From assembly GCF_000771405.1 (NCBI RefSeq), contig NZ_JDUI01000007.1:124001-188000 (forward strand): a DNA stretch of 64,000 nucleotides, in the 5' to 3' direction. Position numbers and translations under genes: made by a program. Within the stretch, counting starts at the first letter, position 1; the number at the start of each line of letters is the position of its first letter. Source of the stretch: Bifidobacterium pullorum DSM 20433 (GTDB taxonomy: Bacteria; Actinomycetota; Actinomycetes; Actinomycetales; Bifidobacteriaceae). Below are positions 8,295 to 15,749 of this stretch, piece after piece. The notes under the pieces were generated by a model. It had not been told where the DNA came from. It saw only the letters and a list, made by a program, of their open reading frames with translations, and did no database searches.

Positions 8295-8780
8295 ATGAAG
8301 AAACCATTGGCCGGCATGCTTGCCATCATCACCGCACTGTCCCTGGCAGCGTGTGGCACGGCAGAAAGCGACGACGCCGACACGCCTGATGAGTCGACGA
8401 CGACTTCGCAGACTCAAACCAATGACGAGGATGCAGCCGATACCGCAGAAGAAGCGCCGGTTGAGGAGGAGTCGACACCCGACCCTGAACCTGAACCTGA
8501 ACCTGAACCGGCCCAGTCCGACACTGGCAGCGACTTCAAGGCATACATGGACAGCTACGAAGCGTACATGGACGAATACGTTGCTTTCATGCAGGAATAC
8601 CAGGACGGCGGCCAACCCGTCTCCATGCTGGCCGACTACATGGATATGCTGCAGAAACAGCAGGAGATGACCAATGAATTCAACAACTACGACCAGTCGC
8701 AACTCAGCAATGAGGAACTTCAGTACTACCTCGAAGTGCAGAACCGCGTGAATCAGAAGCTGCTCAGCGTGGCCATGTGA
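8295..8780 (+). CDS. Lipoprotein sharing a C-terminal domain with the 5108 membrane protein
   Basis: A 161-residue precursor. MKKPLAGMLAIITALSLAAC is a classic type II signal with the lipidated Cys at residue 20. An acidic Glu/Asp/Thr/Pro linker follows (21-78), including a Pro-Glu run encoded by four tandem CCTGAA units. The last 83 residues match the C-terminal domain of the 5108 protein. It should sit on the outer face of the membrane. The ATG at 8295 follows AAAGGAACGACC. The shared domain and shared operator suggest the two proteins work together, perhaps by binding a common extracellular partner (inference). Confidence 0.82.
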   Translation: MKKPLAGMLAIITALSLAACGTAESDDADTPDESTTTSQTQTNDEDAADTAEEAPVEEESTPDPEPEPEPEPAQSDTGSDFKAYMDSYEAYMDEYVAFMQEYQDGGQPVSMLADYMDMLQKQQEMTNEFNNYDQSQLSNEELQYYLEVQNRVNQKLLSVAM

Positions 8781-8800
8781 ACGATCTCCTCACTCATAAC

Positions 8801-8842
8801 AACAGGGCGTGTCCGCTTACGGAAGCGGCACACGCCCTGTTT
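8801..8842. terminator. Intrinsic terminator, probably bidirectional
   Basis: AACAGGGCGTGT and ACACGCCCTGTT form a long stem, extended by CGCTT/AAGCG around an ACGG loop, followed by TTT. It separates the lipoprotein gene from the convergent membrane-protein gene. Confidence 0.85.
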
Positions 8843-8867
8843 CACATCACTGCGGCAGAACCCAGTG

Positions 8868-9374
8868 TCACGCCGCAGCGGTCTGTTTCCGCATCCGTCT
8901 CCGGTCAATCATCGTCCAGATTGCGCAGGCGACGGTAAGGATGAACGCCGCTACATACAGGTACGTTCCCCAGCCGCATGCAAAAGTGTCCGAAGGCACC
9001 ACGCCACGGTCGGAAAAATCGTAATACTGCAATGCAAACGCGAGCAGCGACAATATATCGAACACCATAACGGCAATGGGCTTGCGCAACAGTGCGAACA
9101 GGAGCGCGAACAAAGCAAAAACGCCGATGGCTACGGTAATACCGAGCGTGAGATATGCCTGTCCGCCGGATGTGGACTCAATAGACATATAGATCCGAAC
9201 GAAATCCACCATCGACGGATTAATCGCGTTCATACCCGTCTCTTCGGTGACATACGTGGCATATTCCATATCCTTGGCCGCGGCATACGGCAGGAACAAC
9301 GCGATGATTTCAAGCAACGGTCCTGCGGATAATGCCAGCCGATGCAGCCGAGTCCTTGCAATCGGTTCTTTCAT
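8868..9374 (-). CDS. Four-helix membrane protein of unknown function
   Basis: A 168-residue protein with about four hydrophobic helices. The first follows a short basic N-terminus, two lie in the middle (around the AIGVFALFALLFALL stretch) and one lies near the end. It finishes in a basic RRRMRKQ tail, which suggests the C-terminus is inside. The ATG at 9374 has GGAAGGGAAC upstream; a longer in-frame start at 9464 lacks one. No known family was recognised. The third copy of the TTCAGT-N5-ACTGAA repeat lies upstream, next to a TATATT -10, so it is likely part of the same regulon as the 5108 and 8295 genes. Confidence 0.75.
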   Translation of the reverse strand: MKEPIARTRLHRLALSAGPLLEIIALFLPYAAAKDMEYATYVTEETGMNAINPSMVDFVRIYMSIESTSGGQAYLTLGITVAIGVFALFALLFALLRKPIAVMVFDILSLLAFALQYYDFSDRGVVPSDTFACGWGTYLYVAAFILTVACAIWTMIDRRRMRKQTAAA

Positions 9375-9496
9375 AACTGTTCCCTTCCATACTGTCATGT
9401 CGCCGCACGCGCGGCGACACCTGATCATGAGCAGCCCGCCACACGGTAATGAACCGCGAAACAACCGCTCATCCCCGTAATGGAAGCGCCTTGGTC

Positions 9497-9541
9497 AATA
9501 TAGGCAAAGCCAATGGCCCGCCATTCAGTTGACGACTGAAA
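9497..9541 (-). promoter_or_regulatory. Promoter with palindromic operator candidate, site 3
   Basis: On the minus strand a TATATT -10 lies at 9502-9497. Upstream of it, TTCAGT-CGTCA-ACTGAA occupies about 9524-9540. The palindrome centre is about 33 bases from the -10 centre, so it covers the -35 region, a position typical of an activator site near -42. No good -35 hexamer is seen, which fits activator dependence. It would drive the 8868-9374 gene. Confidence 0.55.
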
Positions 9542-9567
9542 TACAATTCCGTCTCCGGAGGATAACA

Positions 9568-9589
9568 GCGAACGCCCACAGGCATTCGC
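9568..9589 (-). terminator. Hairpin after the ABC-F gene
   Basis: GCGAATGCC-TGTG-GGCGTTCGC (minus strand) is a 9-bp stem with one wobble pair, followed by a weak TGTTAT stretch. It lies 50 bases past the ABC-F stop. A perfect AGCGAGCGCTCGCT palindrome at 9627-9640 overlaps that stop. Confidence 0.5.
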
Positions 9590-9638
9590 CGCCCACGGCT
9601 CAGTTCGAGTAACAGGTCAAGCAACCAGCGAGCGCTCG

Positions 9639-11240
9639 CTACTCCTCGGCCACCAGGTCCAGGTACTCGTCGTTCCAGAGGTCCTCGTCGCCGTCGGGCA
9701 TCAGCAGCACGCGTTCGGGGTTCAGGGCCTTGACGGCGCCTTCGTCGTGGGTCACGAGCACGATCGCGCCCTCGTATTTGGCGATGGCCTTCAGGATCTC
9801 CTCGCGTGAGGCCGGGTCCAGGTTGTTGGTCGGCTCGTCGAGCAGCAGCACGTTGGCGCGGCTGGTCACCAACGTGGCGAGCGCCAGTCGCGTCTTCTCA
9901 CCGCCGGAGAGCACGCTGGCCGGCTTGAACGCGTCGTCGCCGGAGAACAGGAACGAGCCCAGGATCGAACGGGCCTGTGTGTTGTCCAATTCCGGCGCCA
10001 CATGCTGCAGGTTCTCCAACACGGTGGCGTTCAGATCCAACGTGTCGTGCTCCTGCGCGAAATAGCCGACCTTGCAGCCGTGCCCGTACTCCACCACGCC
10101 GGTATCCGGCTCCTCGATGTGCGCGAGCAGGCGCAGCGTGGTGGTTTTGCCGGCGCCGTTGTAGCCCAGGATCACCACGCGCGAGCCCTTGTCGATGGCC
10201 AGGTTGATGCCGGCGAACACGATGTTCGACCCGTACGCCTTGGAGATGTCCTTGGCCTGGATCGGCGTGCGGCCGCAGGGTGCGGGTTCCGGGAAGCGGA
10301 TGTCCGCCACCTTCTCCTTCTTCTGCGCCACCTGCGTCCCTTCGAGCAGGCGTTCCGCACGGCGCATCATGTTCTGCGCGGCCACGGCCTTGGTGGCCTT
10401 GGCATGCAGGCGGATGCCCTGTTTCATCAGACGTTCGGCCTTCTTCTCGGCCACCTCGCGCTCGCGGCGACGACGCTCCTCGTCCACCACGCGCTGATGC
10501 AGATACGCCTTCCATCCCATCGAATACATGTCGATCTGCCCACGCTGCGCGTCCAGATGCCAGACCTTGTTCACCACCTCGTCCAACAGTTCGGTGGAGT
10601 GGGAGATGACCAGGAATCCGCCCTCATACCTCTTCAGGTAGCCGCGCAGCCATTCGATCGAGTCGGCGTCCAAGTGGTTGGTCGGCTCGTCCAGGATCAT
10701 CGTGTCCGCATCGGAGAACAGGATGCGCGCCAGCTCCACGCGGCGGCGCTGGCCGCCGGAGAGCGTGCCGAGCGGCTGGTTCATGACCTCCTGCGGCAGT
10801 CCCAGCGATTCGGCCATCGCGTATGCCTCGGACTGGGCCGCGTATCCGCCGGCCTTGTCGAAGTCCTGCATCGCCTTGTCGTAGCGGTTCATGGCCTTGG
10901 TCATCACGTCCGGGTCCGGGTCGGTCATCTCCCGCTCGGCCTTGCGCATGCGGCTGATAATGGTGGCGATGTCGCGCGCGCTCATCATCCGGTCGAGCGC
11001 GGTCTGGTTCGGATCGTCCGCGTGCGTGTCCTGCGGCAGGTAGCCGAGTTTGCCGGAAACGCGCACCTTGCCGCCCGCGGGCAGCACCTCGCCGGTGATC
11101 ACGCGCGTCAGCGTGGTCTTGCCGGCGCCGTTACGGCCGACCAGACCGATCTTGTCTCCCTTGGATACGTGGAAGTCGGTGGGGTGCAGCAGCGTGCGTG
11201 CACCGATCTGAATCTCCAATCCCTGCGCCTCGATGGCCAT
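9639..11240 (-). CDS. ABC-F family ATPase (ribosome-associated type)
   Basis: A 533-residue protein with two ABC ATPase domains in tandem and no membrane domain, the ABC-F layout. The Walker A motifs are GRNGAGKTT and GYNGAGKTT. The signature motifs are LSGGQRRR and LSGGEKTR, and both Walker B motifs end in LDEPTN. Between the domains lies a charged linker of about 80 residues rich in Arg/Lys/Glu (DEERRRREREVAEKKAERL), the P-site tRNA interaction motif region of these proteins. ABC-F proteins act on stalled ribosomes; some protect them from antibiotics. Which subclass this is cannot be told. It is divergent from the MFS transporter. Confidence 0.92.
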   Translation of the reverse strand: MAIEAQGLEIQIGARTLLHPTDFHVSKGDKIGLVGRNGAGKTTLTRVITGEVLPAGGKVRVSGKLGYLPQDTHADDPNQTALDRMMSARDIATIISRMRKAEREMTDPDPDVMTKAMNRYDKAMQDFDKAGGYAAQSEAYAMAESLGLPQEVMNQPLGTLSGGQRRRVELARILFSDADTMILDEPTNHLDADSIEWLRGYLKRYEGGFLVISHSTELLDEVVNKVWHLDAQRGQIDMYSMGWKAYLHQRVVDEERRRREREVAEKKAERLMKQGIRLHAKATKAVAAQNMMRRAERLLEGTQVAQKKEKVADIRFPEPAPCGRTPIQAKDISKAYGSNIVFAGINLAIDKGSRVVILGYNGAGKTTTLRLLAHIEEPDTGVVEYGHGCKVGYFAQEHDTLDLNATVLENLQHVAPELDNTQARSILGSFLFSGDDAFKPASVLSGGEKTRLALATLVTSRANVLLLDEPTNNLDPASREEILKAIAKYEGAIVLVTHDEGAVKALNPERVLLMPDGDEDLWNDEYLDLVAEE

Positions 11241-11437
11241 CGTCTCACCCTAACCTGCGACTCGTGTCCGTCATGTTCTGCATACAGTTTCTGCAACGCC
11301 AACCGTCCATCATACCGAACCCCGGATATCTGGCGGTTTGCCGTCCGACGTATCGTGGTATCCGCCCCGGACCGCACGGCATATGGTCGTCGGACGACGA
11401 CCGTGCCGGAACGGGAGAGGCGGGAAGGAGACGCACG

Positions 11438-12643
11438 ATGGGCGAACGGAGCGAGGAGCGGCTGTTGAACCGCGATGTGGTGCTGGTGATGGCGGCGACG
11501 TTCTGCTTCATGGCCAGCAATATGCTGGTGTCGCCGCTGATGGCGGGATTCTCCGAAAGCCTGGGCGCGGGCGGCGCGCTGATGGGATTGGTCACGGCTG
11601 CGATGAACTTCGTCTCGCTGTTCTGCCGTCCGATCGCCGGCAACCTGTCCGACCGCATCAGCAAGCGGACGATTGTGTCGTTCGGTTCCGCACTGTATCT
11701 CGCATCGAGCGTCTGGTATGCGCTGGCCTCCGACCCGGCATCGCTGATCGCGGCGCGCATGCTCAACGGTGTGGGCTTCGCGTGTTGCTCGGTCTGTCTG
11801 GCCGCCTGGATGGCCATGCTGCTGCCGATCCGCCACATGGGTGCCGGCATGGGCCTGTACGGCACGATGAACGCGCTGGCGATGGCGATCGGTCCGGCCG
11901 TCGGCATCCGCGCGCAGCAGGTCATCGGATACCGTCCGACGTTTCTGATTTCCGCGGCATTGGCCGTGCTCATGGTGGTGTCGGTGGTGTTCGTACGCAA
12001 CGGAGGGCATCCCATACGGCAAGGCGGCGCGGATGCCGCCGGGACCGACGCAAGGCCCGCCGCACGCCGGTTCACGCTGCGTGCCATCGTCGAACCGCGC
12101 GTGGTGCCGTTGTCGCTGGTATTCATGTGTTTTTCGATCCCGTACTTCGCGAACCAGTCGTTCCTGGTCGAAGTCGCCGACGCACGCGGCCTGGATGTGG
12201 ACGTCAGCCTGTTCTTCCCGCTGTACGCGGCGGCGCTGCTCGTGCTGCGGCTGGCGTTCAGGAACCTGTTCGACACCAAGCCGTTCCGTCTGTTCTTCAT
12301 CGTGGGCACGGTGGCGATGGTGGGCATGCTGCTGTGCCTGGCGCTGATGCGCAACGACTGGGTGCTGCTGCTCGGCGCGGTCCTGACCGCGTTCAGCTAC
12401 GGCATGATGAGTTCGGTCACGCAGGCCGAGGCCGTCGTCATCGCGGGCAAGGAGCGCAGCGGCATCGCCAACAGCACGTACTACATCGGCATCGACCTGG
12501 GCATGTCGCTGGGGCCGCTGCTGGGAGGCCTGATCTACGGCGGACTGCCGATCGCGTGGTTCTATCCGCTGTTCATGATTACGATGCCACTGGCTTGGAT
12601 CATCCACCTGTCCACCGCGCGCTTCGTCGCCCGCCACGGATGA
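11438..12643 (+). CDS. Major facilitator superfamily transporter
   Basis: A 401-residue, strongly hydrophobic protein with about 12 membrane segments. The loop between helices 2 and 3 has GNLSDRISKR, the MFS motif A. A polar central loop (about 190-215) divides the two six-helix halves. GGAAGGAG directly precedes the ATG at 11438. This looks like a drug- or metabolite-efflux-type member, but the substrate cannot be inferred. It is divergent from the ABC-F gene across about 200 bases and ends 15 bases before the LexA box of uvrA. Confidence 0.88.
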   Translation: MGERSEERLLNRDVVLVMAATFCFMASNMLVSPLMAGFSESLGAGGALMGLVTAAMNFVSLFCRPIAGNLSDRISKRTIVSFGSALYLASSVWYALASDPASLIAARMLNGVGFACCSVCLAAWMAMLLPIRHMGAGMGLYGTMNALAMAIGPAVGIRAQQVIGYRPTFLISAALAVLMVVSVVFVRNGGHPIRQGGADAAGTDARPAARRFTLRAIVEPRVVPLSLVFMCFSIPYFANQSFLVEVADARGLDVDVSLFFPLYAAALLVLRLAFRNLFDTKPFRLFFIVGTVAMVGMLLCLALMRNDWVLLLGAVLTAFSYGMMSSVTQAEAVVIAGKERSGIANSTYYIGIDLGMSLGPLLGGLIYGGLPIAWFYPLFMITMPLAWIIHLSTARFVARHG

Positions 12644-12657
12644 CGCGGAACACGCCG

Positions 12658-12673
12658 TCGAACAACTGTTCGA
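12658..12673. promoter_or_regulatory. LexA (SOS) box upstream of uvrA
   Basis: TCGAAC-AACT-GTTCGA is a perfect inverted repeat matching the Gram-positive/actinobacterial LexA box (TCGAAC-N4-GTTCGA). A TATCCT -10 candidate sits at 12693-12698, so LexA would cover the -35 region of the uvrA promoter. Confidence 0.88.
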
Positions 12674-12747
12674 ATCATCGCGCCGAATGCGGTATCCTTG
12701 GCATGATATAACGGGCGACCAATCCATATCGGCATAAGGAGGCTGCG

Positions 12748-15744
12748 GTGGCTGCGAAACGTACGGCGTCGAAGAACGGCACGGTAACGGTGGAACGGGT
12801 GCTGACCAGCGACTCGTTCCTCGCGCGCGAGCTGGCCAAGGCCCCGATGAGGCAGAACGGCACCTCGCTGATCGCCGACCTGGGGCAACTGCCCAATGAC
12901 CTGAAGATCGTGATCCAGGGCGCCCGCGAGCACAATCTGAAGAACGTCGACCTGGAAGTGCCGCGCAACCGCATGGTGGTGTTCACCGGCCTGTCCGGAT
13001 CAGGCAAATCCTCCCTGGCGTTCGACACCCTGTTCGCGGAAGGCCAGCGGCGCTATGTGGAGTCGCTGTCCGCCTACGCCCGCCAGTTCCTAGGGCAGAT
13101 GGACAAGCCCGATGTCGACTTCATCGAGGGTCTGAGCCCCGCCGTGTCGATCGATCAGAAGACCACGAACCGCAACCCGCGTTCGACGGTCGGTACCATC
13201 ACCGAAATCTACGATTACCTGCGCCTGCTGTTCGCCCGCACCGGCATCCCGCATTGTCCGGAATGCGGCGCCTTGGTCAGCGCCCAGACCCCGCAGCAGA
13301 TGGTCGATACGCTGTTGGCGTACCCGGAGCGTACCCGATTCCAGATCCTGGCGCCGGTGGTCCGTGGCCGCAAGGGCGAGTTCGAGGACCTGCTGGAGAT
13401 GCTGCGAGGCGACGGCTACGCGCGCGCGTTGATCGACGGGCAGATGCATCAGCTGTCCGACGAGATCAAGCTGACCAAGCAGAAGAAGCATACGATCGAG
13501 GTGGTCGTCGACCGTCTGGTGATCCGTGACGGCATCCGCCAGCGTCTAACGGATTCGATCGAAACCGCGCTGCGCCTGGCCAAGGGCGTCGTCGTGGCCG
13601 ATTTCGTGGATCTGGACGAGAAGGACCCGGACCGCCGCAAGCCGTTCTCGGAGAAACGCGCGTGTCCGAACGGCCACCAGTTGGAACTCGACGAGATCGA
13701 GCCGCGCACGTTCTCGTTCAACGCCCCGTACGGTGCCTGCCCGGAGTGCACCGGCATCGGCTACAGTCTGGAGATCGACCCGGAGCTGGTGATTCCCGAT
13801 CCGGACAAGACGATCAACGAGGGCGCCATCGAGCCGTGGGGGCTGACCAAGGGCACCGGCGACTATTACCGGCATGTGCTCGAAGGGCTCGGCGACGAGA
13901 TGGGCTTCGACCTGGACACCCCGTGGCGCGAGCTGCCTGAGGATGTGCGGCAGGCCATCATGTACGGCCGCAACTTCAAGGTCAAGGTCTCGTACCGTAA
14001 CCGGTGGGGTCGTCTGCGTGAATATTCGACCGGATTCGAAGGCGTGGTGCGCACGCTGATGCGCCGCCACGAGGAGACCGACTCCGACCAGATGAAGCAG
14101 TACTACGAGTCGTACATGCGCGAGGTGCCGTGCCAGGCCTGCCAAGGCAGGCGCCTGCGCCCCGAGGTGTTGGCCGTCACCGTGGGAGGCAAGTCGATTG
14201 CGGACGTGTGCGACATGGCCGCCGAGAAGAGCCTCGCATGGGTCAACTCGCTTGAATTGGAGGGATCGGCCGCGCAGATCGCGGGGGAGGTGCTCAAGGA
14301 GATCCGTGCCCGTCTGGGATTCCTCAACGACGTGGGCCTGAACTATCTGACGTTGTCCCGCGCCGCCAAGACGCTCTCCGGTGGCGAGGCGCAGCGCATC
14401 CGTCTGGCCACGCAGATCGGCTCGGGATTGGTCGGCGTCATGTATGTGCTTGACGAACCGTCGATCGGCCTGCACCAGCGCGACAACGAACGCCTGATCG
14501 AGACGCTGCACCATCTGCGCGACCTCGGCAACACGCTGATCGTGGTGGAGCACGATCAGGAGACCATCGAGAAGGCCGACTGGCTGGTCGACATCGGCCC
14601 GGGTGCCGGCGAGCATGGCGGCGAGGTCGTGTATTCCGGCCCGGCCACCAAGCTGGTCGAGGCGCCGCGGTCGATGACCGGCGACTACATCGCGGGCCGT
14701 CGCCGCATCGCGGTGCCGGAGTCCCGACGCAAGGTGCATCGTACCAAGCAGCTCAAGGTGGTGGGCGCGCGCGAGAACAATCTGAAGAACCTCACCGTGT
14801 CGTTCCCGTTGGGCGTGTTCACCTGCGTGACCGGCGTCTCCGGCTCCGGCAAGTCCACGCTGGTGAACACGATCCTGTACCCGGTGCTGGCCGACAAGCT
14901 CAACGGCGCGCGCATCGTGCCAGGCAAGCATACGCGCGTGGAGGGGCTCGACCAGTGCGACAAGGTGATCCATGTGGATCAGAATCCAATCGGCCGCACG
15001 CCGCGGTCCAATCCCGCCACCTATACGGGCGTGTGGGACAAGATCCGCACGCTGTTCGCCAAAACCACCGAGGCGCAGGTACGCGGCTACGGCCCCGGAC
15101 GATTCTCGTTCAACGTCAAGGGCGGCCGATGCGAGGCCTGCCATGGCGATGGCACGCTGAAGATCGAGATGAACTTCCTGCCCGACGTCTACGTGGAGTG
15201 CGAGGAATGCCATGGCAAGCGCTACAACCGTGAGACGCTCGAGGTCAAGTACAACGGCAAGTCCGTGGCCGACGTGCTGGACATGCCGATCGAGGAGGCG
15301 GCCCGCTTCTTCAAGGCATACCCCTCGATCTCACGGTACCTGGACACCCTGGTGCAGGTGGGACTGGGCTATATCCGCCTCGGCCAGCCGGCGCCCACCC
15401 TCTCGGGCGGCGAGTCCCAGCGCGTCAAGCTGGCCACCGAGCTGCAGCGCCGTTCCACCGGCAAAACCGTGTACATCCTGGACGAGCCGACCACCGGCCT
15501 GCACTTCGAGGATGTGCGCAAGCTGCTGCTCGTACTGCAGGGGCTGGTGGACAAGGGCAACACGGTCATCGTGATCGAACACAACCTGGATGTGGTCAAG
15601 TCGGCCGACTGGATCATCGATCTGGGGCCGGAGGGCGGCGACGGCGGCGGCACGATCGTGGCCGAGGGCACGCCCGAGCAGGTGGCCGGGAACCCCGACT
15701 CGTGGACCGGCCGGTTCCTCAAGCCGATGCTCGGCGGGAGGTGA
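12748..15744 (+). CDS. uvrA: Excinuclease ABC subunit A
   Basis: A 998-residue protein, the damage-recognition ATPase of nucleotide excision repair. The first Walker A is GLSGSGKSS (about 81-89); the second is [10 protein letters not shown]. Zinc-binding cysteine pairs [13 protein letters not shown] and [16 protein letters not shown] are present, as are signature motifs LSGGEAQRI and LSGGESQRV. It is about 55 residues longer at the N-terminus than E. coli UvrA. The GTG at 12748 is chosen because AAGGAGG precedes it and the open frame is continuous. The perfect LexA box lies 75 bases upstream. uvrC follows 5 bases after its stop. Confidence 0.97.
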   Translation: MAAKRTASKNGTVTVERVLTSDSFLARELAKAPMRQNGTSLIADLGQLPNDLKIVIQGAREHNLKNVDLEVPRNRMVVFTGLSGSGKSSLAFDTLFAEGQRRYVESLSAYARQFLGQMDKPDVDFIEGLSPAVSIDQKTTNRNPRSTVGTITEIYDYLRLLFARTGIPHCPECGALVSAQTPQQMVDTLLAYPERTRFQILAPVVRGRKGEFEDLLEMLRGDGYARALIDGQMHQLSDEIKLTKQKKHTIEVVVDRLVIRDGIRQRLTDSIETALRLAKGVVVADFVDLDEKDPDRRKPFSEKRACPNGHQLELDEIEPRTFSFNAPYGACPECTGIGYSLEIDPELVIPDPDKTINEGAIEPWGLTKGTGDYYRHVLEGLGDEMGFDLDTPWRELPEDVRQAIMYGRNFKVKVSYRNRWGRLREYSTGFEGVVRTLMRRHEETDSDQMKQYYESYMREVPCQACQGRRLRPEVLAVTVGGKSIADVCDMAAEKSLAWVNSLELEGSAAQIAGEVLKEIRARLGFLNDVGLNYLTLSRAAKTLSGGEAQRIRLATQIGSGLVGVMYVLDEPSIGLHQRDNERLIETLHHLRDLGNTLIVVEHDQETIEKADWLVDIGPGAGEHGGEVVYSGPATKLVEAPRSMTGDYIAGRRRIAVPESRRKVHRTKQLKVVGARENNLKNLTVSFPLGVFTCVTGVSGSGKSTLVNTILYPVLADKLNGARIVPGKHTRVEGLDQCDKVIHVDQNPIGRTPRSNPATYTGVWDKIRTLFAKTTEAQVRGYGPGRFSFNVKGGRCEACHGDGTLKIEMNFLPDVYVECEECHGKRYNRETLEVKYNGKSVADVLDMPIEEAARFFKAYPSISRYLDTLVQVGLGYIRLGQPAPTLSGGESQRVKLATELQRRSTGKTVYILDEPTTGLHFEDVRKLLLVLQGLVDKGNTVIVIEHNLDVVKSADWIIDLGPEGGDGGGTIVAEGTPEQVAGNPDSWTGRFLKPMLGGR

Positions 15745-15749
15745 ACGGC

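Noticed and set aside
8484-8507. CCTGAA hexamer repeats as a functional DNA repeat
   Set aside because: Four units only, in frame, encoding the Pro-Glu linker of the lipoprotein; likely just a coding microsatellite.
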